From NCBI GenBank assembly GCA_016793775.1, contig JAEULK010000102.1, positions 27,647 to 91,646 of the forward strand: DNA of 64,000 nt. Direction: 5' to 3'. Below are positions 34,596 through 43,243 of this stretch, one piece after another. The notes below the pieces were generated by a model. That model worked only from the letters and a program-made list of their open reading frames with translations, did no database searches and had not been told where the DNA came from. How positions within the stretch are numbered: the stretch's first letter is position 1; each line of letters begins with the position of its first letter. This DNA comes from Sphingopyxis sp. Lineage in GTDB: Bacteria > Pseudomonadota > Alphaproteobacteria > Sphingomonadales > Sphingomonadaceae. The position numbers and the translations under genes are program-made.

Positions 34596-34993
34596 TCGAG
34601 GGCGGCTGCAATTGCGGGGCGATACGCTACCGCGCCCAGGGCGCCCCCGTGGTGGTCGCGCAATGCCATTGCAGCAATTGCCGCAAGCAGTCGGGCAGCG
34701 CCTTTTCGGTCAACCTGTTGTTCAAGAAGGACGTCGTGTCGCACGACGGCGACCTCACCGTCTATGAGGACACGGACACGCTGTCCGGCAACCCGGTACT
34801 CCGCAAATTCTGCGGTCGTTGCGGGTCGCCAATCTTTTCGGAGACGACCGACGGGCGGGGCATGCTGGTGGTGAAGGCCGGGACGCTTGACGACCCGGCG
34901 CCCTTCGCACCGACCGTCAGCATCTGGACCGCGACCGCGCTGCCGTGGGTGATCCTGCCCGAGGGGCAATATAAGATCGAGAAGAATGCTTGA
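34592..34993 (+). CDS. GFA/CENP-V family zinc-binding protein
   Basis: A 133-residue protein with the GFA (glutathione-dependent formaldehyde-activating) fold. Zinc-binding cysteines are visible as C6 and C8 (GGCNCGAIRYR), C25, C27 and C30 (QCHCSNCRKQSG), and a later pair in KFCGRCGSPIF. Most members have no proven activity, and formaldehyde activation should not be assumed. The GTG start overlaps the TetR stop, suggesting coupling. It may handle a thiol adduct or a reactive aldehyde, but there is no direct support. Confidence 0.88.
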   Translation: MIEGGCNCGAIRYRAQGAPVVVAQCHCSNCRKQSGSAFSVNLLFKKDVVSHDGDLTVYEDTDTLSGNPVLRKFCGRCGSPIFSETTDGRGMLVVKAGTLDDPAPFAPTVSIWTATALPWVILPEGQYKIEKNA

Positions 34994-35001
34994 GACGGGG
35001 C

Positions 35002-35745
35002 TCAGGCGGTATAGCCGCCATCGGCCACGATCTGCGTTCCCGTGACGAAGCCGCTTTCGTCGGATAGCAGATAGATCATCGCGCCCACGCTTTCCTCGGG
35101 CTGCGCTACGCGGCCGAGCGGGGTCAGTTGCGCGCCGCGGTCGAGCGCCGCGCTGCTTGCCGTCTCGGTCAACAGCCGCGTTGCGAAAAAGCCCGGGATG
35201 AAGACGTTGACGCGGATGCCCTGCGGTGCGAGCTCCTTGGCGGCGGCGCGCGACATGCCGATCACCGCCGCCTTAGCGGCCGAATAGGCGACCAGATTGG
35301 CATGGGCCTTGGTTCCGGCGGGCGAAGCGACGTTGACGATCGACCCGCGCGTTCCCGACGCCAGCATCGCGCGCGCACCCTCGCGCATGCCGAAAAACAC
35401 CCCATTCTGGTTGACCGCGACGATGCCGGCCCACTCCGCGTCGCTGATGTCGACCAACGGGCGCGTCGCGCCGACGCCGGCATTGTTCACCAGGCCGTCG
35501 ATCCGTCCGAATTTTCCCACCGCGAATGCGACCGCAGCCCTCCAGTCTTCGGCCTTGGTGACGTCGAGCGGAAGGAAGTGCGCGTTGCCGTCGAGCGAAT
35601 CCGCGATGGCGGTTCCCGCGGCGCGATCCCGGCCCCCGAAAATGACCTGCGCGCCCTCACGCGCCATGCCGCGGACTTGGGCTTCGCCCATCCCACGGGT
35701 CCCGCCCGACAGCAGAATGATCTTCCCCGACAACCGGCCTGCCAT
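35002..35745 (-). CDS. Short-chain dehydrogenase/reductase
   Basis: Classical SDR of 247 residues: cofactor motif LLSGGTRGMGEAQVRGMARE, NNAG (LVNNAGVGATRP), catalytic Ser in IVNVASPAGTKAH and YSAAKAA. It resembles bacterial 3-alpha/20-beta hydroxysteroid-dehydrogenase-like SDRs only at the general family level. It has its own promoter with a family-B site at 35804-35820, 59 bases upstream. This links it to the Rieske, ligase, DUF35-thiolase and TonB genes rather than to the adjacent TetR-GFA operon, with which it converges. Confidence 0.93.
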   Translation of the reverse strand: MAGRLSGKIILLSGGTRGMGEAQVRGMAREGAQVIFGGRDRAAGTAIADSLDGNAHFLPLDVTKAEDWRAAVAFAVGKFGRIDGLVNNAGVGATRPLVDISDAEWAGIVAVNQNGVFFGMREGARAMLASGTRGSIVNVASPAGTKAHANLVAYSAAKAAVIGMSRAAAKELAPQGIRVNVFIPGFFATRLLTETASSAALDRGAQLTPLGRVAQPEESVGAMIYLLSDESGFVTGTQIVADGGYTA

Positions 35746-35803
35746 CGAATGTCTCCCACATGATCAGCGCCACCGAATTGCGCCGAATCAAGCCGAGTTC
35801 AAT

Positions 35804-35820
35804 ATCTACAGTGTGTAAAT
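35804..35820. promoter_or_regulatory. Family-B operator-like site (B4)
   Basis: Reads ATCTACAGTGTGTAAAT. The CTACA half and the TGTAAAT half correspond to the sites at 27803 and 939. It lies 59 bases before the SDR start. Confidence 0.55.
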
Positions 35821-35861
35821 ATAAAAGGGGCCAATTATGGGAAGTTCGTGGGAGCGCCCGG

Positions 35862-37481
35862 CTAAAGTTCGTCGAGCATCGCCCCGATTTTCGCGACATA
35901 GGCGCTGGCATCGGCGTGGGTGGCTATCTTGCCGAAATCGGCGATGATCTCCTCGGGCGGGCGCCCGCCGCATTTTTGCGCCAGCTCTATTTCGGTCTTG
36001 AGCAGCACGTGCAGGAAACCCACCGCATTTCCCGACCGCGGCAGCGCGTCATTGTGGCGGTCGTCGGGAACAATTGTCTCATAATTCGGTCCGCGCGGCG
36101 GCAGCATCGGGTTGGGCAGGGTCGTGGGGCAATCGGCGCGTATCGTGTCGCCGAGCATCGCCCACAGATCGTTGGCCGCCGCGTCGCGCTTGGTCAGCGG
36201 GCCGATCCCGTGCTTGCGCTCCAGCGTTGCCAGCACCGAACTATGGTCGAATAGCGTGTGATCGACATGGCCCTTAGCGACCCAAGGCGACACGATCACC
36301 GCGGGGACGCGGACGCCGAGCATACTGAAATCGAAGCAATATTCGTTGAGCTTGCGTTCCGAATGGACATGATCGCCCGGCGGCACCGCAGGGGGTGGAA
36401 AGGCGCTGTCGTAAAATCCGCCATGTTCGTCATAGACTATGATCAGCATGCTGGTCTCCCAGACGGGCGAATTGCGGATCGTTTCATAGACGAATTTGAT
36501 CAGCCCCTCGCCGCCATAGCAATTGTCCTCGGGATGCTGTGAAGAGCCGCCGGTGTAGCGCGGACCCTTGCCGCCGCCGTCCGGCTGCGGCGAGAAGAAG
36601 CTGGCGCCGAAATTGGGTTCGATGAAGGTATAGGGATATTGGCGATAGGCGGGGTTGCCACCGGCATCCTGCGCGCTGATGTCGTCCTTGAACTTCCGCA
36701 GATTTTCAATGCGTTCGAGGCCGATATTGCGGATCGCCGCGACCTGCGAAATCCAGCCGCCCTGTTCCTTGGACGACGGCCGATCGCTGAAATCATTGTC
36801 CTTGTCCTGATACAGTTTGAACCCCAGTCCCTTGGCGGTCAGCGCGTCGTAGATCGACCCTTTCTCATATTCGAAGCCCAGTCCGCGCCACACTTCCCAC
36901 TCGGCCTCGTCGCCGAAGCCGGGGCTGATGTTCATGCCCGACGACGAGGCGCCATGGACGAAGAAACGATTGGGCCAAGTCGGCCCGGGCAGCGACGAAT
37001 GCCACGCGTCGCAGACCGCATATTGCTGCGCCAGCGTGTAGATGACCGGCAATTGCTCCTTCGTGTCGAAGCAGGCCATGATGTCGCCGATATGGGGGGC
37101 GTCGGGCGTCCCGGTATCCTCGCTGACCGAGGTGGCGTAGCTGCTCGCGAAACCCGACAAATCTGTCGGCGGATATGTGCAGCCCGCACACTCGATGAAG
37201 GTGCGCGCCTCCTTGCGGCATTTTTTCAAGAAAGTGGCGAGCGCGTCGGCCCCGCATAATTGCTGCAGCGCGTCGAGATATTCATGCCCCGGATCGGTCG
37301 TCATGCACCAGGGCGCCGGGCTTTTGACCTGATAATTCTGGCCATTGTAGCTGTTGCTCGCTCCCTCGGGCGCGACGCGCAGGCCGTCGATCTTCGACCG
37401 GCCGAGCATATTGTCGAACGAGTGGTTCTCCAGCATCAGGACGAAGATATTGGTGATCGCGGCCTTGGCGACATCGGACAT
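35862..37481 (-). CDS. Phosphoesterase family protein (phospholipase C / acid phosphatase-like)
   Basis: Alkaline-phosphatase-like metallo-phosphoesterase family that includes bacterial phospholipase C and AcpA. The hallmark N-terminal FVLMLENHSFDNMLG is at about residues 12-26, and the mid-protein IIVYDEHGGFYD is present. The length from MSDVAKAAITNI is 539 residues. The GGGGG ribosome-binding site nine bases upstream favours this start over an ATG two codons earlier. No signal peptide is evident, unusual for a family that is mostly secreted, so it may be cytosolic or leave by another route. It is divergent from the GPH transporter, which might import or export a related compound. The substrate is unknown. 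Confidence 0.88.
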   Translation of the reverse strand: MSDVAKAAITNIFVLMLENHSFDNMLGRSKIDGLRVAPEGASNSYNGQNYQVKSPAPWCMTTDPGHEYLDALQQLCGADALATFLKKCRKEARTFIECAGCTYPPTDLSGFASSYATSVSEDTGTPDAPHIGDIMACFDTKEQLPVIYTLAQQYAVCDAWHSSLPGPTWPNRFFVHGASSSGMNISPGFGDEAEWEVWRGLGFEYEKGSIYDALTAKGLGFKLYQDKDNDFSDRPSSKEQGGWISQVAAIRNIGLERIENLRKFKDDISAQDAGGNPAYRQYPYTFIEPNFGASFFSPQPDGGGKGPRYTGGSSQHPEDNCYGGEGLIKFVYETIRNSPVWETSMLIIVYDEHGGFYDSAFPPPAVPPGDHVHSERKLNEYCFDFSMLGVRVPAVIVSPWVAKGHVDHTLFDHSSVLATLERKHGIGPLTKRDAAANDLWAMLGDTIRADCPTTLPNPMLPPRGPNYETIVPDDRHNDALPRSGNAVGFLHVLLKTEIELAQKCGGRPPEEIIADFGKIATHADASAYVAKIGAMLDEL

Positions 37482-37630
37482 GGTCATATTCCCCCAGGAT
37501 GGAACACATGCGCCCTTGTTCTGGCACTTGTGTGGACGGGCGCGCGGCGCGCGGCAACGAAAATCGCGCCGCGCTGTTGACATGATTGTCAATTGCTGGG
37601 AGCGTTGGTCCGGGACTGGAGAGAGGCGAC

Positions 37631-38962
37631 GTGGCAGAGCAGCAGGCTTCGACGGCGCCGTCCGCCCCCATGCCCGCCGAGCGCCCGCGCCCGCGTACCA
37701 TCGCCGCCTATGCCGCGACCGCGGGACCGACCGCGATCCTCAGCCTACCGTTCAGCGTCTATCTGCCGCCCTACATCGCCGAAGGCGGCGTGATCGCGGT
37801 CGGGCTGGTCGGGCTGCTGTTTTCGCTGACGACCATCTGGGACGGGGTGGTCGATCCGCTGATCGGGACGATGATCGACCGGGTGCGCACCGGGCTCGGG
37901 GCGCACCGGCGCTGGATGCTGATGGCGCTGGTGCCGCTGGCCTTGCTCCTTCTCGTCATCGTGACGATCGGCGACATGCTGCCTTTCGCTGCGCTCTTCC
38001 TCGTCATGATCTTCTTCTATTCGAGCTACAGCCTCTATGAAGTCGCGCAATTGTCGTGGGGCGCGGCGCTGGTGCGCACCCCGGCGGACAGCGCCTTGCT
38101 CTATGGCATGCGTGACTGGTTCGCGAAGATCGCGCTGATCGCCGCCTTCGCCGCGCCGGCGGCGGCGCAACTGCTGATCCCCGGGATCAGCCTGCAGGGC
38201 CGCATCCTCGCCTATGCCAGCCTGTTCATCGTCATGGTCCCCCTCGCGCTTTTCGCAATGCGGCTGGTTCCGTTGCGCAGCGTGGTCGCCGAACCCGGCA
38301 TCGGCTGGCGCAACGAGATTCGGGCCTCGCTGGGATTTCCGCCCTTGATGCTGCTGCTCGGGGTGACCTTCCTCAACAGCTTTGCATTCGGCTCTTTGAC
38401 CTCGCTCTTCGTCTTCTTCGCCGCCGCAGTGCTCGACCTTGATGCGCAGAGTGCGGTCCTGCTTTTCGCCAGCTTCATCGGGGGCGCTATAGCCTCGCCG
38501 CTGTGGACGCTCGCCGCGCGCCGCTTCGGCAAGCCGCGCGGCATGATCGCCATGGCGCTGCTCGTCATCGCGCTGCTGCTCGGTACGCTGGCGCAGGAGC
38601 CGCGCGGCCTTGCGCAGGCCGCGGGCTTTTCGCTGATGCTCGGCACCGGCTTCGTGGGTCTGCTGTTCATCTATTCGATGCTCGCCGATCTTGTCCCGCG
38701 CGACGCGGAACGCTGCGGTCGCAGCCGCTCGGCCTTCCTGTTCGCGCTCTTGAACCTGATGCAGAAATTCGGCGTGGCGGCGGCGATCGCGGTCAGTTAC
38801 GCGCTGCTCGGCCTCGTCGGTTTCGATCCGCAGGACGGCAAGGCCGCGGCACGCGAACTACATCTGCTGTTCGTGCTCCAGCCGGCGATCAGCTGGACGA
38901 TCATGATCGGCCTGCTGCTCGTCATGCGCAGTCACATGCCGCACCGCGCCGCCAGCCTTTGA
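37631..38962 (+). CDS. GPH/MFS-type transporter
   Basis: Integral membrane transporter of the glycoside-pentoside-hexuronide:cation symporter type within the MFS. About twelve hydrophobic segments are present. The loop DGVVDPLIGTMIDRVRTGLG with GAHRRWMLM is typical of GPH proteins (DPxxGxxxDRTxxxxGrrrP). The start is a GTG preceded by GAGAGG. It is about 443 residues. The substrate may be a glycoside or, as in many environmental bacteria, an unrelated organic anion. It sits alone between the phosphoesterase and the secE cluster. Confidence 0.88.
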   Translation: MAEQQASTAPSAPMPAERPRPRTIAAYAATAGPTAILSLPFSVYLPPYIAEGGVIAVGLVGLLFSLTTIWDGVVDPLIGTMIDRVRTGLGAHRRWMLMALVPLALLLLVIVTIGDMLPFAALFLVMIFFYSSYSLYEVAQLSWGAALVRTPADSALLYGMRDWFAKIALIAAFAAPAAAQLLIPGISLQGRILAYASLFIVMVPLALFAMRLVPLRSVVAEPGIGWRNEIRASLGFPPLMLLLGVTFLNSFAFGSLTSLFVFFAAAVLDLDAQSAVLLFASFIGGAIASPLWTLAARRFGKPRGMIAMALLVIALLLGTLAQEPRGLAQAAGFSLMLGTGFVGLLFIYSMLADLVPRDAERCGRSRSAFLFALLNLMQKFGVAAAIAVSYALLGLVGFDPQDGKAAARELHLLFVLQPAISWTIMIGLLLVMRSHMPHRAASL

Positions 38963-39149
38963 CTTGCAATCGCTCCCGCGCCCAAGTAAAGGCCGCTCCA
39001 TTCGGACAGATGCGCCGTTTTCCTTCCGCCTTTCGCCGACATGCTCGGGGAGGGTGGGCGGACTATTGCCCAAAGCATGGTTGACGCTTGGGGCATGGCA
39101 ACCCATCTGGCCCGATATCATTGACGCTTACGAGGACAGGACGATCAAC

Positions 39150-39347
39150 ATGGCCAAGACCAGCCCCGGTGAATTCATTCGTCAGGTGCGTGCCGAAGCC
39201 GGCAAGATCGTCTGGCCGACCAGCCGCGAGACTGTGCAGACGACGATCCTGGTGCTGATCATGACCACGATCCTGTCGTTCTTCTTCCTCGGCGTCGACA
39301 CGGTTTTCAACGCGATCGTCAGCTGGCTGACGTCGCTCGCGCGCTGA
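39150..39347 (+). CDS. secE: Preprotein translocase subunit SecE
   Basis: A 65-residue single-span form of SecE, the small essential subunit of the SecYEG channel. The cytoplasmic amphipathic helix (GEFIRQVRAEAGKIVWPTSR) leads into one transmembrane helix (TTILVLIMTTILSFFFLGVD). This short form is normal in Alphaproteobacteria. Position directly before nusG confirms it. The ATG is preceded by GAGGACAGG. A longer in-frame reading upstream is not conserved. No tRNA-Trp gene is found upstream. Confidence 0.97.
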   Translation: MAKTSPGEFIRQVRAEAGKIVWPTSRETVQTTILVLIMTTILSFFFLGVDTVFNAIVSWLTSLAR

Positions 39348-39377
39348 TCGGCGCGGGTTTACAGGGACGATAGATAC

Positions 39378-39914
39378 ATGGCGCGCTGGTACATCATTCA
39401 CGCCTATTCGGGTTTCGAGAACAAGGTCCGCGATTCGGTGATCGCCGAGGCCGAACGCATGGGCCTGACCCAGCTCGTCGAATCGGTCGAAGTGCCGGTC
39501 GAGACGGTGACCGAGGTCAAGCGCGGCAAGAAGGTGCAGGCCGAGCGGAAGTTCTTCCCCGGTTATGTGCTTGCCAAGCTGACGATGACCGACGACGTCT
39601 ATCACCTCGTCAAGAACACCCCGAAGGTCACGGGCTTCCTGGGTTCGATGGGCAAGCCGCAGGCGATCAGCGAAGCCGAAGCCGCGCGCATCCTGAACAG
39701 CAAGGAAGAGGCAGCGGCCCGCCCGAAACAGGAAATCCGCGTCGATTACGAAATCGGCGATCAGGTCAAGGTGCTCGACGGCCCCTTCGCCAGCTTCAAC
39801 GGGCTGGTCGAAGAGCTCGATTTCGAAAAGGCGCGCGTCAAGGTCAGCGTGTCGATCTTTGGTCGCGCGACCCCGGTCGAGCTGGACTTCGAGCAGGTCG
39901 AGCGGATGAAGTGA
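39378..39914 (+). CDS. nusG: Transcription termination/antitermination protein NusG
   Basis: A 178-residue NusG with an N-terminal NGN domain ([20 protein letters not shown]) and a C-terminal KOW domain ([20 protein letters not shown]). It binds RNA polymerase, promotes processivity and links to Rho or ribosomal S10. It follows secE by 30 bases. An inverted repeat, TGACGGC-CCGC-GCCGTCA, overlaps its stop codon (39912-39929), possibly a weak attenuator before the thioesterase gene. Confidence 0.98.
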   Translation: MARWYIIHAYSGFENKVRDSVIAEAERMGLTQLVESVEVPVETVTEVKRGKKVQAERKFFPGYVLAKLTMTDDVYHLVKNTPKVTGFLGSMGKPQAISEAEAARILNSKEEAAARPKQEIRVDYEIGDQVKVLDGPFASFNGLVEELDFEKARVKVSVSIFGRATPVELDFEQVERMK

Positions 39915-39954
39915 CGGCCCGCGCCGTCATTGTCCTCCAAGAACGGATAAGACC

Positions 39955-40881
39955 ATGAGCCTGAGTCCCGAGCAGATTCAGGCCCGCATGGAACGCGCCC
40001 GCGAAATCAACGCCAGTGTCGATGCCGGCCCGGTGGTTGCCGCGGTGGCGCGCCTCTTCGATCTCGAACCTGCGGGCGAACCCGACGAATTCACCTTTCC
40101 CGCGCTGGTGACAACCGCGCGCGAGCGCATCTTTGGCGGTCAGGTGATCGCGCAGGCGATGGTCGCCGCGGCGCGCACCGTCGATCCGGGCAAACAGGTC
40201 CATTCGCTCCACGCTTATTTCCTGCGCGGCGGCGACGAGACCAAGCCGCTGCATTTTCGTGTCCACCGCGATTTCGACGGGCGCAGCTTCGCCAACCGCC
40301 GCGTCGTCGTGCGGCAGGATGGCAAGGTGATCTTCAACCTGACCGCCTCGTTCCAGCTGCCGACCCCCGGCCTCGCGCACCAGGTACCGATGCCCGGCCT
40401 GTTGCCGCCCGAGGAATGCCGCGATTTCCTCGAGACGATCGCCGCCGATCCGAACGTGTCCGAAGAGACCTTCTTCCATATGGCGCGGCGCCGCCCGTTC
40501 GAGCTGCGCAACCATCGCCCGCCGGCGTCCGCGAAGGCGACCCAGCATTACCAATGGTTCCGCGTCGCGGCGCCGATCGGCGACGATCCGCTCGTCCACC
40601 GCGGTTTCTTGGCCTTCGCGTCCGACATGGGGCTGCTGTCGTCGGCGATGCTGCCGCACGGGCTCAATTTCATGACCCCCGGGCTGTTCTCGACCAGCCT
40701 CGACCATGCGATGTGGTTCCACGACGATATCCGCGTCGACGAATGGTTCGTCTATGTGATGGACAGCGACTGGACCGGCGGCAGCCGCGGTATCAACCGC
40801 GGCTCGATCTATCGCCAGGACGGCACGCTGATCGCCTCGGCGGTGCAGGAAGGCCTGCTGCGACTGGCACCGCAGGGCTGA
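39955..40881 (+). CDS. tesB: Acyl-CoA thioesterase II
   Basis: Double-hotdog acyl-CoA thioesterase of 308 residues. It has [20 protein letters not shown] and [20 protein letters not shown] in the first half and [20 protein letters not shown] with [20 protein letters not shown] in the second. Hydrolyses medium- and long-chain acyl-CoA to free acid and CoA. It is inserted between nusG and rplK, which are adjacent in most bacteria, with a 40-base gap to nusG. It may be cotranscribed with nusG. It could also serve the CoA-based island upstream, though the distance makes that uncertain. Confidence 0.94.
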   Translation: MSLSPEQIQARMERAREINASVDAGPVVAAVARLFDLEPAGEPDEFTFPALVTTARERIFGGQVIAQAMVAAARTVDPGKQVHSLHAYFLRGGDETKPLHFRVHRDFDGRSFANRRVVVRQDGKVIFNLTASFQLPTPGLAHQVPMPGLLPPEECRDFLETIAADPNVSEETFFHMARRRPFELRNHRPPASAKATQHYQWFRVAAPIGDDPLVHRGFLAFASDMGLLSSAMLPHGLNFMTPGLFSTSLDHAMWFHDDIRVDEWFVYVMDSDWTGGSRGINRGSIYRQDGTLIASAVQEGLLRLAPQG

Positions 40882-41039
40882 GAAGCCTTGCTTTCGCGTG
40901 CATTTGGAGCTAACGGCGCCGCTTCGCGTCAGATACGGGCGTGATTCCGCGCGGGAGGAGGGGGTGATGCCCTTCTGTTCGACCGCTTATTTTGAGGTTC
41001 GCCGCTCGCGACGGACCGACAGAAAGAAAGGAGGCCATC

Positions 41040-41471
41040 ATGGCCAAGAAGATTAGCGGCTATATCAAGCTGCAGGTACCGGCAGGGACCGCAAACCCCT
41101 CGCCGCCGCTCGGGCCGGCGCTCGGCCAACGCGGTGTCAACATCATGGAATTCTGCAAGGCGTTTAACGCCGCCACCGATTCCATGGAAAAGGGCACCCC
41201 GACCCCGACCATCATCACCGTCTTTGCCGACAAGAGCTTCAGCTTCGTCACCAAGACGCCCCCGGCGACATATCTGATAAAGAAGGCTGCGAACCTCAAG
41301 TCGGGTTCCAAGGAGCCCGGCAAGATCAGCGGCGGCAAGATCGCCCGCTCGAAGCTGACCGAAATCGCCGAGATCAAGATGAAGGATCTCAACGCGAACG
41401 ACCTGGAACAGGCAACGAAGATCATCGAGGGCAGCGCGCGCTCGATGGGCCTCGAAGTGACGGAGGGTTGA
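41040..41471 (+). CDS. rplK: 50S ribosomal protein L11
   Basis: A 143-residue L11, of normal length. It binds the GTPase-associated region of 23S rRNA. The N-terminal [20 protein letters not shown] and the following [19 protein letters not shown] are diagnostic. The start ATG is preceded by AAGGAGG; an upstream extension is not conserved. It is followed four bases later by rplA. Confidence 0.98.
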   Translation: MAKKISGYIKLQVPAGTANPSPPLGPALGQRGVNIMEFCKAFNAATDSMEKGTPTPTIITVFADKSFSFVTKTPPATYLIKKAANLKSGSKEPGKISGGKIARSKLTEIAEIKMKDLNANDLEQATKIIEGSARSMGLEVTEG

Positions 41472-41475
41472 TCCG

Positions 41476-42174
41476 ATGGCAAAGCTGACCAAGAAGCAGA
41501 AGGCCCTTGAGGGCAAGGTTGATGCGCTGAAGCTGCACACCGTCGACGAAGCGCTGAAGACCGTGCGCGAACTGGCCTCGGCCAAGTTCGACGAAACGCT
41601 CGAAATCGCGATGAACCTGGGCGTCGACCCGCGTCACGCCGACCAGATGGTCCGCGGCGTCGTGACGCTCCCCGCCGGTACCGGCAAGGACGTGAAAGTC
41701 GCGGTATTCGCACGCGGTGACAATGCCGATAAGGCGCTCGCTGCCGGTGCCGACAAGGTCGGTGCCGAAGACCTGATGGAAGACATGCTCGCGGGCAACC
41801 TCGACTATGGCCGCGTCATCGCGACGCCGGACATGATGGGCATCGTCGGCCGCCTCGGCAAGACGCTGGGTCCGAAGGGCCTGATGCCGAACCCGAAACT
41901 GGGCACCGTGACCCCGAACGTCGCCGAAGCCGTGAAGGCCGCCAAGGGCGGTCAGATCGAATTTCGCGTCGAAAAGGTCGGCATCATCCATGCCGGCCTC
42001 GGCAAGCTGTCGTTCGGCGAGGAAAAGCTCCGCCAGAACTTCGACGCCTTCGTCGATGCGATCGTCAAGGCCAAGCCGGCCGGCGCGAAGGGCAAATATG
42101 TCCGCAAGATCGCGCTGTCGTCGTCGATGGGCCCGGGCGTGAAGGTCGACACCGCCGACGTCACCGGCGCCTGA
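41476..42174 (+). CDS. rplA: 50S ribosomal protein L1
   Basis: A 232-residue L1, the L1-stalk protein of the large subunit and a translational autoregulator of its operon in many bacteria. The conserved segments [20 protein letters not shown] and [19 protein letters not shown] are intact. It is cotranscribed with rplK and followed by an intrinsic terminator, so rplKA is a closed unit here instead of continuing into rplJL. Confidence 0.98.
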   Translation: MAKLTKKQKALEGKVDALKLHTVDEALKTVRELASAKFDETLEIAMNLGVDPRHADQMVRGVVTLPAGTGKDVKVAVFARGDNADKALAAGADKVGAEDLMEDMLAGNLDYGRVIATPDMMGIVGRLGKTLGPKGLMPNPKLGTVTPNVAEAVKAAKGGQIEFRVEKVGIIHAGLGKLSFGEEKLRQNFDAFVDAIVKAKPAGAKGKYVRKIALSSSMGPGVKVDTADVTGA

Positions 42175-42201
42175 TTTCAGGCATCGCCATGATTTAGGGA
42201 A

Positions 42202-42229
42202 GGGCCGGGGGAAACTCCGGTCCTTTTCT
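42202..42229 (+). terminator. Intrinsic terminator of rplKA
   Basis: GGGCCGG pairs with CCGGTCC (one G-U) around GGGAAACT and is followed by TTTTCTT. Confidence 0.8.
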
Positions 42230-42277
42230 TATGAGAAAAGAGCGGCCTTGGGGTGATTTCCAAAAGACTCTCCATTT

Positions 42278-42357
42278 CCGTTCGTGTCGAGCGAAGTCGA
42301 GACAGCTATGGGGAGCGCGTGCCTTCAGGGTGTCTCGACTTCGCTCGACACGAACGG
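42278..42357. repeat. 27-bp perfect inverted repeat, REP-like
   Basis: Arms 42278-42304 and 42331-42357 are exact reverse complements (the first begins CCGTTCGTGTCGAGCGAAG) around 26 bases. Each arm is itself nearly palindromic at TCGAGCGAAGTCGA. This looks like an extragenic palindromic element dispersed in sphingomonad genomes, judged from memory of similar elements. Confidence 0.75.
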
Positions 42358-42497
42358 GATTTACAGGTCGGTTCGTCTGCAACCGCCGACCCGCCAAAAA
42401 CCGCTTTCCTAATTTATTCCGCCATGATCTATCCTGCGGGATGAGAGCGTCGCCTGCCCCGCCGAACCCAGCAGAATCGTCGGTTCGGCATCATTCG

Positions 42498-42556
42498 CTT
42501 AAAGCCGCAAAGGACATATTTTCGACCCCCATGTGCGGGGCTTTTGTGGCTTTAAG
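42498..42556. repeat. Long two-part hairpin near the ccmB 3' end
   Basis: CTTAAAGCCGCAAA pairs with the distal TTTGTGGCTTTAAG (one G-U), and inside it CCCC pairs with GGGG around ATGTGC, followed by CTTTT on the plus strand. It may be a bidirectional terminator for convergent transcription or a small structured RNA. Confidence 0.55.
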
Positions 42557-42595
42557 GCCGAATTCGGTGCCGGTATCAGCTTCAATCGGCGGTCG

Positions 42596-43243
42596 TCATT
42601 CCCGCAGTCCGCGCAGCGCGGCCCCTGCCGCAAAGGGTCCGATCGCCGTCAGCAAAAGGCTCACCGCCGCCAGCAGCTTGACCGCCCCGCGCCCCGATGG
42701 ATCGAGCATTCCGGCACCGAAGATCAACAGCGGCACCGCAAGCGGGAGCACGAGAAGCCCGCCGATCGCATTGCCACCTTTGAGGCCCGCCGTTAGCGCC
42801 GCGCTCAGCACAGCGAGCGAGGCCAGCGCGGGGATGGCGATCGCAAGGCCGGTGGCGAGGGTCTCGACGCGGCCCGCATCCTGCGCCAGCAGCGCCGCCG
42901 CCGGGAACAGCGCGATCAGCAGGGGCAGGCCGAAACCGATCGCATGGGCGAGGATCTTGACCGCCGCGATCACCTCGTCGGCGACTCCGCGCACCGCGAG
43001 CTGGTCGAGCACCCCGGCATCGCGGTCGGGCCGCACCAGCCGGTCGATCGGCAACAAAGCCGCGAGCAAAGCCGCGACCCACACCATCCCGCCGCCTGTC
43101 CGCGCCAGCACCGGCGCATCGGGACCGACCGCGAAAGGAAAGGCGGTCGCGACGAGCAGGAAGAACAGCACCGGCAGCCACAAAGCCCCGCTGCCCCACG
43201 CCCGTCGCAGGTCGCGCCAGAACAAGGCGATCAGCATCGTCAC
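42596..43243 (-). CDS. ccmB: Heme ABC exporter permease CcmB
   Basis: A 215-residue inner-membrane protein with about six hydrophobic helices. It starts MTMLIALFWRDLRRAWGSGA and includes LARTGGGMVWVAALLAALLP and DGVLDQLAVRGV-like sequence (RDAGVLDQLAVRG), typical of CcmB. It forms with CcmA the ABC component of cytochrome c maturation system I, which releases holo-CcmE. It overlaps ccmA by four bases. ccmC-ccmH are not in the window. Confidence 0.93.
   Translation of the reverse strand: MTMLIALFWRDLRRAWGSGALWLPVLFFLLVATAFPFAVGPDAPVLARTGGGMVWVAALLAALLPIDRLVRPDRDAGVLDQLAVRGVADEVIAAVKILAHAIGFGLPLLIALFPAAALLAQDAGRVETLATGLAIAIPALASLAVLSAALTAGLKGGNAIGGLLVLPLAVPLLIFGAGMLDPSGRGAVKLLAAVSLLLTAIGPFAAGAALRGLRE

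Larger units (their letters stand above)
42175..42595. other. Intergenic region rich in hairpins
   Basis: About 420 bases without a convincing gene between rplA and ccmB, which converge. It holds the rplA terminator, a 27-bp perfect inverted repeat (42278-42357) and a long two-part hairpin (42498-42556). Short readings in this region have no family match that I can see. Confidence 0.6.

Noticed and set aside
1-35800. Catabolic island as a recently acquired genomic island
   Set aside because: No integrase, attachment repeats, tRNA junction or insertion sequence is visible, and the base composition looks the same as in the ribosomal region.
38963-39149. Possible tRNA-Trp gene upstream of secE
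   Set aside because: A tRNA is common at this place in other bacteria, but I see no acceptor, D-arm or T-arm pattern in these bases.
39912-39929. Hairpin overlapping the nusG stop codon as a terminator
   Set aside because: A 7-bp stem without a T-run. Noted with nusG as a possible weak attenuator, not listed as a terminator.
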